NCBI RefSeq assembly: GCF_947498515.1
Contig: NZ_CANMKO010000014.1
Span: 1-64,000, forward strand
Origin: an uncultured Pelagimonas sp.
GTDB lineage: Bacteria > Pseudomonadota > Alphaproteobacteria > Rhodobacterales > Rhodobacteraceae
DNA length: 64,000 nucleotides
Direction: 5' to 3'
The position numbers were made by a program, and so were the translations under genes. How positions within the stretch are numbered: position 1 is the first letter of the stretch; each line of letters opens with the position of its first letter. The notes beneath the pieces are model-generated. The model was not told the origin of the DNA. It saw only the letters and a list, made by a program, of their open reading frames with translations, and searched no databases. Below, in pieces: positions 33,881 through 43,431 of this stretch.

Positions 33881-36800
33881 GGCTGAACAGGCTTGATCTG
33901 ACGCGTTACGGGCGCTTCAAAGATGCGCAGATAACATTGCCGATTCCGCGGGCCGACGCAAGCGACGTGACGGTAATTTACGGCCCCAATGAGGCCGGAA
34001 AATCAACCGCATTCACCGCCTATCTTGAGCTACTGTTTGGCATGAAAGCCCGGGACCATCCGTATGATTTTCAGTTTAAGCGAAGCGATCTTCTTGTCGG
34101 GGCTGAACTTACTATTCCGAACCGGGGCACGATGACCCTTCAGCGCAACAGTAAGAGAAACCAATCACTGCTGGATCAACAAGGGCGCCCAATCGAGGAA
34201 ACAGTATTATCTGCGGCACTGCATGGACTGAGCCGCGACGATTATATCGAACGGTTCTCTCTCAATGACGTTGGGCTACGTGAAGGCGGCGTTCGTATCG
34301 CGAATGCGCAAGGCGATCTGGGTCAGCTGCTGCATGCGGGAGTATCGGGATTGACGACTATTGCCACCACACTTGAACAGATGACCGCACATGCGGACAG
34401 GTTTCACAAAAAGGGTGGTCGTGGAACAGAACTAAAAGTTGCAAAAGACCGACTTGCCAAAATCAACCAAGAACTTCGCGCATCCCGCCTTACACCAGAG
34501 CGAGAACGCACACTAGCGGCGGCCAAAGACGATACTGAGAAAGAGTTTGAAATAGCCGATAAAAGTCTGGAAGGCGCAAGGCTACGCCAGAACGCGCTTG
34601 CAGCAGCACAGACTTGGCACGATCAGACGGACACTATCGGCCAAGTCGACTCAAAACTCGCTGAATTTCCCGATGGTCCTGAGTTACCTAAAGGTGCCGA
34701 GGCCGCGGTTGCCAGTCTTGTAATAACGATATCTGACAAGTCTTTGCGCGCTTCGGACGCGAAGGACGCCCTCGAAGCTCTAAGAAAGATCATCAGTGAC
34801 AATCCAGAAGATCCTTTGGCGACCGCATTGAGGCACGAACTTAGGCAACTCGACCAGCTTACTTTCGATAACGCCCCGCTGTTGGCACGCGCAACGACTG
34901 CAGCGTCCGACTTGGATAGACGGATCGCAGACCGTGAGGCACTGGGGGCGAAAATCAATGAGGCCGTAGTTGCGCTCGATATGGCAGAGGTGCCCGTAGA
35001 AACCCTCGTACTGACATCTGACGAGATCGACGACTTGGCCAAGGCCGCACAGTCCGTCGTTAACTTGGAAAGGGACGTGATTGCGGCGGCAGCGGCAGCT
35101 ACCCGGGCGCGAGACCAACTCGATGAGGCCCCGCCCGAACCACAGGACCTGTCCCAACTTCAAACTGCGTGGGACAAGTGGAGCGCCGTGGCGGATATCA
35201 CATTAGCAAAGAACGCGGTGGCAACTGAGACGGCACAATTGGCGACCGCAGTTGCAGGTTTGCCCGCATCTTGGGCGGACTTGGTAGCAGTGGGTCTGCC
35301 GGCCCGGGAAACCTTACTCGATCTTGCCGGGGCTCTCGCGACAGCTTCCGCCGATCTGGGCTCCAGCGAAGCCGAGCTTGAAACCCAAGAAATCGCCTAT
35401 GAATTAGCGCAGGCAAATCGACAAACATACGAGGCAACGCCAGCCACTATAGATGCGATTGCGATAGCAGAAACGCGGCGCAAGCGCGATGCAATCTGGG
35501 TGGAACACCGCAGCACCTTGTCGGCCGAATCCGCGATTGAATTTGAGGGTGCAATGCACGTTGATGACGACGCTCAAGCCAGCTTTGCAGCGGGTCAAGA
35601 TGCGCGTGGGCAACTTATCACGGCACGCCGCGAAGAGGCTGCTGCCAGAGTTCTGCGTGACAAGGCACAAGAGCGCTTAAATCGCGCCACCGAAAAGTTT
35701 GGTGAACTAAAGAGACAAGCCGCTGCAAGCGCTTCAGCACTTGGCCATGCACCTGAAACCAATCCTGCGGCATTTACAGATCGGCGCACGACACTTCTGC
35801 AAGCCGCTGCAATTGAAGCAAAAATAAAGAATGCCCAAGCAGATTTGGATATTCAGAGCGCCCGCCGTTCCGCCGCCTTGCAGGAAATGAAGAAAGCAGC
35901 AAATGCGGTGGGAATTGACTGCGCTGACAACGATCTACCATCCGGTGTTCAAGCTGCATTGACGCTTCAAAACAGCGTGCGCCAGGCGTGGAACCGTTGG
36001 AAAGAAGCAAAAGAGGTTAGTGCAGACTTGGAGCAAGAGGCGACAGATGCAACAACCGACAAGGCAGCCGCGCAGAAAACTCTACAGAGCCTGATCAATA
36101 CGCTACCTTTGGCCGGGCGCACAGCTGGCGAAATCATTGCCGCCTTGCCAAACCTGCGACGTCTGAGCCAGCTACACGCAGAGCAGGCAAAACTGATTTT
36201 GCGGATCGAGACTCTTGAAAACGCCATCGCACAGCTCGACGCAACCGCTTTGCGGATCATGGCTGTGACTGATGCAGTGAACGATCCTAAAGTAACGTCA
36301 CTGGAAGTGATAGAACAGGCCCGCATGCGGGTCACAGCAGAAGAGCGTGCAACAGAGAAAAGAACCGCGGCACAGGCCGAAAAGGCGAAAGAAGAAACGG
36401 CACGCAAACAGGCGGTAACCGCGATTGCCGATGCCCGTATGGAGCTTGCGGAGTGGTTCACAGATCAAGGCGCAGAAGACCTGGAACCTACCCAGCGTGT
36501 GGCCGTCCTTTCAGAACGCGACAGCCTGCGCGACACACGCAAAGCTCAAGATGAGTTGCGGACTTCTGCACGCGTTGGCGTAAACGAGGATCTGTTTGTA
36601 GAAGAGCTAGCAAAGCTTCCAGACGCCAGTCGTGCCGCCGCAGTGGAACAGCTTCTGAAAGACGCCCAGCAGGACCGTGACCAAGCGTTTGCTGCGCATC
36701 GTGAGGCCGTGCGTCTTTACAAGGTGGCTTTTGATGCTGACAATCAAAGTAACCTCACAACTGAGCAAGCGACCATCCTCGAAGAAATCCGTAGAGGTGT

Positions 36801-37281
36801 GAGAAAAACCGCCGTTGCGCGGCTCGGAGTATTGGCAGCAAAAGGCGCTTTGCGTCGTTTGGCGACTGAACGGCGCGCCACAATGCTGGGTGACGTCGAA
36901 CAAGCCTTTGTTGCAATCACCGCACCTGACTGGAGCCGCGTGGACGTCTGGAGCCAATCCGAAGGCGAAAAACTGATCGGTGTAAAGCCAGACGGCAGTT
37001 CAGTTTCGGTTGAAGACATGTCAACCGGAACGATGGGCCAGCTCTATTTTGCGCTTCGCGTCGCTGGATACCGTAGTTTCGCACGCGATCTGGGGCCGCT
37101 TCCGATGATCTTAGATGACATAATGGAAACCTTTGACGATGATAGGGCGAAGGCTGCATTGCAGCTCTGTTGTGACATCGGACGAAGTGGGCAGGCTATC
37201 ATTTTCACTCACCATGCGCATCTGGTTGACCTAGCGCGGGACGCAATACCAGACGTCAATGTCGTCGACATGCCAGGCTGA
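33877..37281 (+). CDS. SbcC/YhaN-like Rad50-type ATPase
   Basis: A 1134-residue SMC-like protein. The N-terminal ATPase half has Walker A GPNEAGKST (residues 36-44) and the family's LSRDDYIERFSLNDVGLREGG region. A very long alanine/glutamate/lysine-rich coiled coil (about residues 180-960) follows, with no clear CxxC zinc hook, as in YhaN rather than SbcC. The C-terminal half holds the signature DMSTGTMGQLYFALRVA and Walker B/D-loop PMILDDIMETFDDDRAKAAL, then FTHHAHLVDLA. Co-translated with the SbcD-like subunit (ATGA overlap). Probably an end-processing or structure-specific nuclease complex; a defence role is possible but nothing here proves it. Confidence 0.92.
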   Translation: MRLNRLDLTRYGRFKDAQITLPIPRADASDVTVIYGPNEAGKSTAFTAYLELLFGMKARDHPYDFQFKRSDLLVGAELTIPNRGTMTLQRNSKRNQSLLDQQGRPIEETVLSAALHGLSRDDYIERFSLNDVGLREGGVRIANAQGDLGQLLHAGVSGLTTIATTLEQMTAHADRFHKKGGRGTELKVAKDRLAKINQELRASRLTPERERTLAAAKDDTEKEFEIADKSLEGARLRQNALAAAQTWHDQTDTIGQVDSKLAEFPDGPELPKGAEAAVASLVITISDKSLRASDAKDALEALRKIISDNPEDPLATALRHELRQLDQLTFDNAPLLARATTAASDLDRRIADREALGAKINEAVVALDMAEVPVETLVLTSDEIDDLAKAAQSVVNLERDVIAAAAAATRARDQLDEAPPEPQDLSQLQTAWDKWSAVADITLAKNAVATETAQLATAVAGLPASWADLVAVGLPARETLLDLAGALATASADLGSSEAELETQEIAYELAQANRQTYEATPATIDAIAIAETRRKRDAIWVEHRSTLSAESAIEFEGAMHVDDDAQASFAAGQDARGQLITARREEAAARVLRDKAQERLNRATEKFGELKRQAAASASALGHAPETNPAAFTDRRTTLLQAAAIEAKIKNAQADLDIQSARRSAALQEMKKAANAVGIDCADNDLPSGVQAALTLQNSVRQAWNRWKEAKEVSADLEQEATDATTDKAAAQKTLQSLINTLPLAGRTAGEIIAALPNLRRLSQLHAEQAKLILRIETLENAIAQLDATALRIMAVTDAVNDPKVTSLEVIEQARMRVTAEERATEKRTAAQAEKAKEETARKQAVTAIADARMELAEWFTDQGAEDLEPTQRVAVLSERDSLRDTRKAQDELRTSARVGVNEDLFVEELAKLPDASRAAAVEQLLKDAQQDRDQAFAAHREAVRLYKVAFDADNQSNLTTEQATILEEIRRGVRKTAVARLGVLAAKGALRRLATERRATMLGDVEQAFVAITAPDWSRVDVWSQSEGEKLIGVKPDGSSVSVEDMSTGTMGQLYFALRVAGYRSFARDLGPLPMILDDIMETFDDDRAKAALQLCCDIGRSGQAIIFTHHAHLVDLARDAIPDVNVVDMPG

Positions 37282-37546
37282 GCAATTGATATTAGGATAA
37301 CTTGCGACGCCTACTAGGTATACACCTATTACTCCAAGGTCATGCCAGAAAGCTCGAGCGATCACTTTTCTACCATACGCAAGCTTTGGTGCGCTGGAAA
37401 ACGCGACCATAAATGCTTAATGCATGCGATGCTGCTTCGCCACGCTCAGTACTTCAGACACATAGAAATTTTTTTCTATAATTTGAGAATTTTGGGGATC
37501 TAAGCCGTTAAGCGTTGCTGTAAGTTTGGGTTCCCATTTAACGTGG

Positions 37547-37873
37547 TGAGCAGCCCCACCTGAGTGGTCCAATTTGAAAGTCAGTGCACGACAGGTCTTA
37601 GGTCCATCTGAATGATGGCTTCCGGCGCAGGCGGGCGATAGCTCAATGCACAGTGGGGTCGTTTGGTGTTGTGGTGTTTCCCCCTGCGTTCAATGATAAT
37701 TTGGGCTTCGCGTGGTGAGTAAAAGACTTCAACGTTTAGCAAATCGTCTCGCATTCGGCAGTTAAAGCTTTCGCAGTATCCGTTCTCCCAAGGGGCACCA
37801 GGCTCGAAGTAGGCCGTTTTCACACCAACAGCATTGATCCGATCTCTGAGTGCTTCTGCGATGGTAACACCTT
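37547..37873 (-). mobile_element. IS3-family remnant (orfB C-terminus and right end)
   Basis: On the - strand, VTIAEALRDRINAVGVKTAYFEPGAPWENGYCESFN to the RPVVH end is the last quarter of the same IS3 transposase type seen at 18-19 kb. After it comes a right end ending TGAGCAGCCCC (37547), nearly identical to the TGATCAGCCCC end at 19120. The upstream three quarters are missing, and an IS110 element begins at about 37880, presumably inserted into it. Confidence 0.85.
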
Positions 37874-38001
37874 CGGAATGATGCTGATTGAGAGGCTATG
37901 GCCGCCTGTGCGCAGCACCAAATAGCGCAGCAGGTGGTCATAGCCGTGCCTCAGGTCCCTTCAGTGGTTGTGCACAAACCACACCGCAAAAGAGACCGAC
38001 T

Positions 38002-39145
38002 ATGACCGAGATCTGTACCGCACAGAACGCGCCCATTTTGGTGGCGATTGACATCGCGAAGGCGCGGCATGAAGTTTTGATTGCCACTCCAGGAATGAAG
38101 CGATGCCGTAGGTTGACCGTGGTCAACCAGCTAAACGTCTTCAACCGCTTGATCGCATCATTGGCCAGTTTCGGCCATCCCGTCCGAGTGGCGTTTGAGG
38201 CCACCGGCAATTATCACCGCGCCATAGCCTATCACCTGGCCTCAGCAGGCTTTGAGATGAAGCTGGTTTCTTCGGTGTCATTGGCCCGCACACGTGAAGC
38301 CCTTCATAACAGTTGGGGCAAAAACGATCCCAAGGGTGCTCAGGTTATCCTGCACATGATGGAAATCGGGAACACCCAGTTCTACCATGCCCACTGACGT
38401 GCTGCACCAATGACATTCAGGAGCTGTCCAAGACGTATGACATCGTTTCGAAGCTCAGGGCCGAACTTTGGCACCGCATTCTGACGCAATATCTGCCGCT
38501 GTATTGTCCCGAGGCGGACCGCTTTCACCGCAGCTCACGCGGAGATTGGTTTTTTGCCTTTCTGGAACGCTACCCGTCACCTCACTTGATCTCAGGGATG
38601 GATAAAGATGCATTCATCGCTGACGCTTGGAACGTCGTAGGCCGTAAAGTTGCAAAAGAACGTTTGCTTACAGATATCTATGAGACTTCTAAAACATCTG
38701 TGGGCTGACCTATCCGTCGAGATTCAGACGCCATTGGTATGTTCCGTTTAGCCCTTGGCCAAGGTCGTGGGCTCATCGCACAGCGTAATTAGATTGAATG
38801 CCGTGCGGTAGAACTGCTCAAAGATCTTCCAGACTATCAGCTGCTGACATCGGTCCTAGGGATCGGCCCGATTAACGCCCTGACATCCTTAGCAGAAGCC
38901 GGCGACTTGCGCCGTTTCAACCATCATTGGCAGTGTTGAAGTTCTGTGGCATGGATCTCGCGACCATCCAGTCCGGCACGTTCCGTGGCCAGACCAAGCT
39001 CTCAAAATACGGAAACCCTCGCTTGCGCCGCACGCTGTGGATGGCCGGACAAGTCGCCATTTTTCAAAAAACGAACAGCTTCCGCGACAAGTTTGAGCGC
39101 TACATTGCCAAGGACCGTCACAACACCCATTTGCGCCGCAAGGTC
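38002..39145 (+). pseudogene. IS110-family transposase, several lesions
   Basis: The ATG at 38002 follows AAAAGAG. The RuvC-like DEDD domain starts LVAIDIAKARHEVLI and includes VAFEATGNYHRAIAYHL and SWGKNDPKGAQVILHM. The frame then breaks near 38395 and resumes as NDIQELSKTYDIVSKLRAELW... SSRGDWFFAFLERYPSPH. It hits a TGA at 38706-38708 and a TAG near 38790, and shifts again near 38935 before the Tnp_20 domain (FCGMDLATIQSGTFRGQTKLSKYGNPRLRRTLW). It fades after DRHNTHLRRKV at about 39145, where the gntR gene's 3' end begins. The element's left non-coding end (about 37880-38001), where IS110 elements encode a bridge RNA, is present. It is inactive. Confidence 0.85.
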
Positions 39146-39155
39146 AGAAGGGTCA

Positions 39156-39854
39156 TTAAAGCAAGCGAATTGCCCGATCGGACGTGTCCCGAATGTGTTT
39201 TTCAATGAGCTCGCAGGCAAGATCCGCGTCGCGGGCCACTGTGGCATTCATTATTTCGCAATGCTCTTCGGACTTTTTCCCGCCAAGGCCGTCTGGTGCG
39301 CGCTTTGTCACAAATCGATAGCGATCAAGCTGATCGAACATGAGGGAGCGAAGTCGAAACAGCCATTTTCCCTTGCAGGCGGCGACGAGAGATTCATGAA
39401 ACTCGCGATGTCGTTCTACCCACTCTGAATGGCGTTCCATGCGGCGTTCCCAAGGGAGCCCTTCGATAAGGCTGAGCCGATGATGCACCGCAACAATGTT
39501 GGTTTCCCAATCTTCGCCGCCATGTTCGATGGCCTCGCGTAGTGCACGTTTTTCGAGGGTAATGAAATGATCCGTAATTTCAATAAGTTCTTCGGCTGAA
39601 ACAGGTGCCACGCGGAAGCCTTTTCCGACTTCAACTGTGACAAACCCTTCGGACGAGAGTTGCGACAAGGCTTCGCGTAATGTGCCTATTCCGACGTTAT
39701 ACCGTGTTTTCATATCTGCGAATTTGAGCCGTGTTTCAGGCTCAAATACACTGCTGATGATGTCTGTGCGCAGGCGCGTTAAAACATCACGTTCCCCGTT
39801 GGCGTCCATTTTCGGTGAACGGCTGCTTGTCGGGTTTGAACTTTCAAGCGTCAT
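39156..39854 (-). CDS. GntR-family regulator (FCD subfamily) of the catabolic cluster
   Basis: A 232-residue protein. The HTH is at about residues 22-90 (DVLTRLRTDIISSVFEPETRLKFADMKTRYNVGIGTLREALSQL, GFVTVEVGKGFRVAPVS). The FCD domain has ITLEKRALREAIEHG, HREFHESLVAAC and a final MNATVARDADLACELIEKHIRDT with metal-ligand histidines. The ATG at 39854 follows TTGGAGAAATGC, better placed than the open-frame start at 39917. The IS110 remnant ends about 10 bases past its stop, so its terminator region has been replaced. It is divergent from the catabolic operon beginning at 40050, its expected target. Confidence 0.92.
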   Translation of the reverse strand: MTLESSNPTSSRSPKMDANGERDVLTRLRTDIISSVFEPETRLKFADMKTRYNVGIGTLREALSQLSSEGFVTVEVGKGFRVAPVSAEELIEITDHFITLEKRALREAIEHGGEDWETNIVAVHHRLSLIEGLPWERRMERHSEWVERHREFHESLVAACKGKWLFRLRSLMFDQLDRYRFVTKRAPDGLGGKKSEEHCEIMNATVARDADLACELIEKHIRDTSDRAIRLL

Positions 39855-39990
39855 GCATTTCTCCAAGCTGGAATAGGCACGTTGCTGGCGCAAGTGCTGC
39901 GCAACTTTAGCACGCATCTAAGATTGTCGAATATCTTACGCAATCGGGAAACAACATAGCAATCTAGAAAATTAGTTTATTTTTCACACT

Positions 39991-40036
39991 TTCATCGATA
40001 CACGTATTTTCATCAATACGATTATTTTCGAAAATA
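39991..40036. promoter_or_regulatory. Candidate operators between gntR and the catabolic operon
   Basis: Within the 195-bp divergent gap lie two direct repeats TTCATC[G/A]ATAC 18 bp apart (39991 and 40009), the dyad CGTATT-n6-AATACG (40003-40020) and the perfect 14-bp palindrome TATTTTCGAAAATA (40023-40036), 14 bases before the first start codon. The palindrome would overlap the promoter or leader. These are strong candidates for GntR binding and repression. Confidence 0.55.
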
Positions 40037-40049
40037 TAGGAAATAGCAG

Positions 40050-40895
40050 ATGAAGTTTGTTTCTTTCAACTTAGATGGTCGGGCCTCTTGGGGGGCAGTA
40101 ACTGAGCGGGGGTTGGTTGATGCTGGTGCGCAAATCGGCGGTCAATACCCTGATCTTAAATCGTTTATTGCTGCAGGAATGCCAGTGGACGATCTCCAAA
40201 ATCTCGAGCCCTCCTGTCTGAAGCTAGGCGATGTGGACCTCGCTCCGGTGATTCCGAAACCCGGCAAAATCGTTCTGGCGGCTATCAATTACTGGGAAGC
40301 AGGGGAGCGAACCGATCAAAAACCGCCCTATCCTGTGCTCTTCTTGCGTCTGCCGTCCTCGCAAATTGGTCATGGTCAACCCCTTATCCAGCCGCGGTTT
40401 TCGCAGAAGTTGGATTTCGAAGGTGAGTTGGCTGTCATTATTGGCGAGGGGGGGCGACATATATCATCCGATGACGCGATGGATCATGTTGCGGGCTACT
40501 CAATCTACAACGATGCCAGTGTGCGGGATTGGCAAAAGCATTCACATCAGTTCACGGCTGGTAAGAATTTTAGCGGTACCGGAGCTTTTGGACCTTGGAT
40601 GGTTCAGGCGAACGATCTGGGCGACCCCAAGCAAGGGGTAGGATTGGTGACGCGTGTCAACGGCGTGGAAAAGCAGCGCACGGTTACGTCACGGATGATC
40701 TTCGATATTCCATATCTGATTTCCTACATCTCGATCTTTGCGCCACTGGAGGCGGGCGATGTCATTGTGACCGGGACATGCACCGGCTTTGGCATCACGA
40801 GGCAACCGCAAGAGTTTTTAGCCCCTGGAGATGTCGTTGAGGTTGAGATCGAAGGGATTGGCTGCCTTTCAAACCGTGTCGAAGCGGAACGGTGA
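40050..40895 (+). CDS. Fumarylacetoacetate hydrolase (FAH) family enzyme
   Basis: A 281-residue enzyme with the FAH catalytic domain in the C-terminal two-thirds. The metal-ligand glutamates lie in KLDFEGELAVIIGEGG, the family's IYNDASVRDWQ segment supplies the aspartate, and GKNFSGTGAFGPWMV precedes the end. FAH-fold enzymes hydrolyse acylpyruvates, hydrate dienoates or decarboxylate oxalocrotonate-type acids at the end of ring-cleavage pathways. It is first in a long co-directional cluster that also has an extradiol-type dioxygenase-like gene. The exact step is not decided by sequence. The ATG follows TAGGAAATAGCAG. Confidence 0.9.
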   Translation: MKFVSFNLDGRASWGAVTERGLVDAGAQIGGQYPDLKSFIAAGMPVDDLQNLEPSCLKLGDVDLAPVIPKPGKIVLAAINYWEAGERTDQKPPYPVLFLRLPSSQIGHGQPLIQPRFSQKLDFEGELAVIIGEGGRHISSDDAMDHVAGYSIYNDASVRDWQKHSHQFTAGKNFSGTGAFGPWMVQANDLGDPKQGVGLVTRVNGVEKQRTVTSRMIFDIPYLISYISIFAPLEAGDVIVTGTCTGFGITRQPQEFLAPGDVVEVEIEGIGCLSNRVEAER

Positions 40896-41019
40896 TGTGG
40901 TGCCGTGGCGGGCTTCCGCACAGAATTTCGTTCCAAAATGTCAAAAGTTTCGAAAATCCATTGCAAAATGGAAAATCACTGTTAAACAAAGAATACAGCA
41001 GTAAAGGGAAGGTGTGGCC

Positions 41020-41925
41020 ATGAGCTATCTGGTGAATTCCGTGGGGCACATTCAGTTGAATGTGGTGGATGTTGACGCGATGGTGCGCGAATCCTGTGAC
41101 ATCCTTGGGCTGCGCGTGACGCGCGAAGGGCCGGGATTCGTTTGGCTGTCCTCAAATGGTCGGAGCGCCGAGCTGGTTCTGCACGAAGCGAGCGAGAACG
41201 CGACACGTTTGATTGGGTTTGAAGCGGTGTCCGAAGCGGCCGTTGCTGAGGCTGCAAGCAGGGTTGAGAGCGCGGGCTGCAAGCTCGTTTCAACGGAACC
41301 AAGCCTCGATTGTTGCGTGACGGGTATGCGATTTGTAACGCCTCAAGGGCATACATTCGAACTGCACGGGCCGGTCGAAACGGAAATATACGGAGGTCGC
41401 TACCCTACGGTTGGCATGGCCCCTTTGCGCATTGACCACGTCAATATTACGTCACCTGAACCTTCTGAAACCCGCAATCAATTCGAAACCATTATGGGCA
41501 TGCGACTGTCTGAGCGTATGGTTGATGATGGTCTGAGCTGGATGCGGGGGGCGAACCGCCTCCATCATATTCTTGGCATTGTCCGCGGAGACACCGGTCT
41601 TCACCATTACTCATGGGAAGTGGCCGAGTTTTCGGACTACTGCTTCTTGGGTGACCGGCTGGATACCATCGACAAGAACTTCATCTGGGGGCCAGGACGT
41701 CATCGGCCCGGTGACAATACCTTTGCTTATTACATCGATGCCTGCGGTGCGATGGTCGAATGCGCCGGCAACATGGCTTTGATCAATGATGATGATCGGA
41801 ACGAACCGAATGTCATCACTGCCCTCAAACGCCCGGAAAACGTGCGCGTCATGAATGTCTGGGGCGAGCCAGCACCTTTGCCTTGGCGTGAGCACCAGTT
41901 CCCCTGGGCCGCTCCCGAAGCTTGA
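41020..41925 (+). CDS. VOC-superfamily extradiol-dioxygenase-like protein
   Basis: A 301-residue protein made of two glyoxalase/VOC modules (VNSVGHIQLNVVDVD at the N-terminus, RIDHVNITSPEP at about residue 138). Type I extradiol dioxygenases use His-His-Glu: H140, H195 or H196 in DTGLHHYSWEVAEF, and E247 in GAMVECAGNM are well placed for that triad. Aromatic or catecholic ring cleavage is therefore possible. The ATG at 41020 follows AAGGGAAGG; a GTG two codons upstream is less likely. It lies between the FAH gene and the FMN reductase gene, 118 bases after the FAH gene, in a cluster with no intact ring hydroxylase. Confidence 0.85.
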   Translation: MSYLVNSVGHIQLNVVDVDAMVRESCDILGLRVTREGPGFVWLSSNGRSAELVLHEASENATRLIGFEAVSEAAVAEAASRVESAGCKLVSTEPSLDCCVTGMRFVTPQGHTFELHGPVETEIYGGRYPTVGMAPLRIDHVNITSPEPSETRNQFETIMGMRLSERMVDDGLSWMRGANRLHHILGIVRGDTGLHHYSWEVAEFSDYCFLGDRLDTIDKNFIWGPGRHRPGDNTFAYYIDACGAMVECAGNMALINDDDRNEPNVITALKRPENVRVMNVWGEPAPLPWREHQFPWAAPEA

Positions 41926-41948
41926 ACACATATTGAAGGAAGTAGAAC

Positions 41949-42506
41949 GTGACAAAACTCGGAATTCTCGAAGGGTCCTTGCGACGCGCGTCGCTCTCTC
42001 GTGCGGCAGGTCGTGCGGCTGCTGGTCTCGTGCCTGAGGGCATGGAGGCGGTGGCGCTGCCCAATCCGGGCACCTTGCCGTTGTTCAATCAAGATTTGCT
42101 GGACGATGGCATGCCCGACAGCGTGGCCGCATTCATTGCAGCGGTCGATGCGGTGGACGCCTTGTTGATTGTCACGCCGGAATACAACTGGTCCATTCCG
42201 GGCGGGTTAAAGAATGCAATCGACTGGTTGTCGCGCGCAAACCCCAACCCTCTGGCGCATAAGCCCGCTGCGATTTGGAGCGTTTCCCCCGGACTTTTGG
42301 GCGGAGCACGCGTCCATGAAGGGCTGCGCCACACCCTGTTGTCCCAAGATATGATCATCATGGCCAAGCCAGAAGTTCAAATCGCGGGGGCCAAAGGCAA
42401 GCTGGACGTCGAGGCGGGGCGGATCACCAATGTCGATTCCGAGGCGTTCCTGCGCGGGCACCTCTCTAGTTTTGACGCCTTTTGCAAGTCATGGGCTGGC
42501 AAGTGA
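41949..42506 (+). CDS. NAD(P)H-dependent FMN reductase
   Basis: A 185-residue flavodoxin-fold reductase. The phosphate-binding loop GSLRRASLSRA is at residues 9-19, and the family signature VTPEYNWSIPGGLKNAIDWLSR is at about residues 75-96. Such enzymes supply reduced flavin to two-component monooxygenases or reduce quinones. No partner monooxygenase is intact in the cluster, but a phenol-hydroxylase-type pseudogene lies at 51-52 kb. It starts with GTG at 41949 after AAGGAAG, only 23 bases after the dioxygenase-like gene. Confidence 0.92.
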   Translation: MTKLGILEGSLRRASLSRAAGRAAAGLVPEGMEAVALPNPGTLPLFNQDLLDDGMPDSVAAFIAAVDAVDALLIVTPEYNWSIPGGLKNAIDWLSRANPNPLAHKPAAIWSVSPGLLGGARVHEGLRHTLLSQDMIIMAKPEVQIAGAKGKLDVEAGRITNVDSEAFLRGHLSSFDAFCKSWAGK

Positions 42507-42543
42507 CCGCCTGCGTTAACCCACAAGAAAGAGGAGCATGCTC

Positions 42544-43431
42544 ATGGAATATCCGCTGACATTCATGTCTGATGGCCTAAAACTATCCGGGGTTTTTCAT
42601 GTGCCCGAGGGGCGCAAACCCGGGCAGCGCCTTCCAACATTCATTGTCCTGCACGGGTTTGTGGGCACTAAGGACAAGTCTCATGTTGAGCTTGTTGCCC
42701 GCATGATCGAAGAATTGGGATACTGTGTGTTTCGGATTGATTTCCGTGGCTGCGGTGAGTCCGAGGGCGCACGGGGCGAAGTTCGGTGCCATGACCAAGT
42801 CGCAGACACACGTAATGCGTTGAGCTTCATCTCGGAACGAGAAGAAGTTGACCCAGAGCGCATCGGTCTAACCGGGCATAGTTTCGGCGCCGCGGTTGCG
42901 ATTTTTACCGGCGGTGTCGACCGACGAGTAGCCAGTGTTTTGTCCTTGTGCGGTTGGGGGGATGGCGAACGCAAGTTCCGCGGCCAACACCCCACACCCG
43001 AGGCTTGGGAAAAGTTCACCAATATTCTTGACGAAGGGCGCAAACACAAAGCCGAAACCGGCGAAAGCAAGTGGGTGTCACGGTTCGACCTCGTGCCAAT
43101 CCCGGAAGAGTTGCGAAAAAATCTGTCGCCTAAGGCACAGTTTGAAGTGCCGGTTGAGACTGCGATCTCGATGTATAACTTTCGCGCCGAGGATGTGGTG
43201 GCTGATATCGCGCCTCGTCCGCTTTTGCTGTTTCACACCGCTGGCGATGTGATTACGCCCATGGAACAGTCGATAAGCCTGTTCGAAAAGGCGGGAGAGA
43301 ATGCCGAATTGATGATCCCGACCGGTACGTCGCATTTTCCGCTATCGGATGAAGATGCCCCATATACGCGTGTGTTGATCGCCGCATGGCTGCAGAAATT
43401 CTTTCCCACACCGCTGAGCGTTCAAGCATGA
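42544..43431 (+). CDS. Alpha/beta hydrolase
   Basis: A 295-residue serine hydrolase: oxyanion region VLHGFVGTKDKSH, nucleophile elbow GHSFGA, then an aspartate-bearing strand HTAGDVITP and a histidine in GTSHFPL that complete the triad. In ring-cleavage pathways this family includes C-C bond hydrolases, but the helical cap here resembles general esterase/dipeptidyl-peptidase-like members. Two ATGs compete, 42538 and 42544. The second is preferred because the AGAGGAG ribosome binding site lies 2 bases from the first but 8 from the second. It overlaps the LDH2 dehydrogenase gene by ATGA. Confidence 0.9.
   Translation: MEYPLTFMSDGLKLSGVFHVPEGRKPGQRLPTFIVLHGFVGTKDKSHVELVARMIEELGYCVFRIDFRGCGESEGARGEVRCHDQVADTRNALSFISEREEVDPERIGLTGHSFGAAVAIFTGGVDRRVASVLSLCGWGDGERKFRGQHPTPEAWEKFTNILDEGRKHKAETGESKWVSRFDLVPIPEELRKNLSPKAQFEVPVETAISMYNFRAEDVVADIAPRPLLLFHTAGDVITPMEQSISLFEKAGENAELMIPTGTSHFPLSDEDAPYTRVLIAAWLQKFFPTPLSVQA

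Noticed and set aside
34623-35042. Serine-rich - strand ORF inside the YhaN-like gene
   Set aside because: It is the reverse-strand reading of an alanine-rich coiled coil, which always yields serine/alanine-rich open frames.
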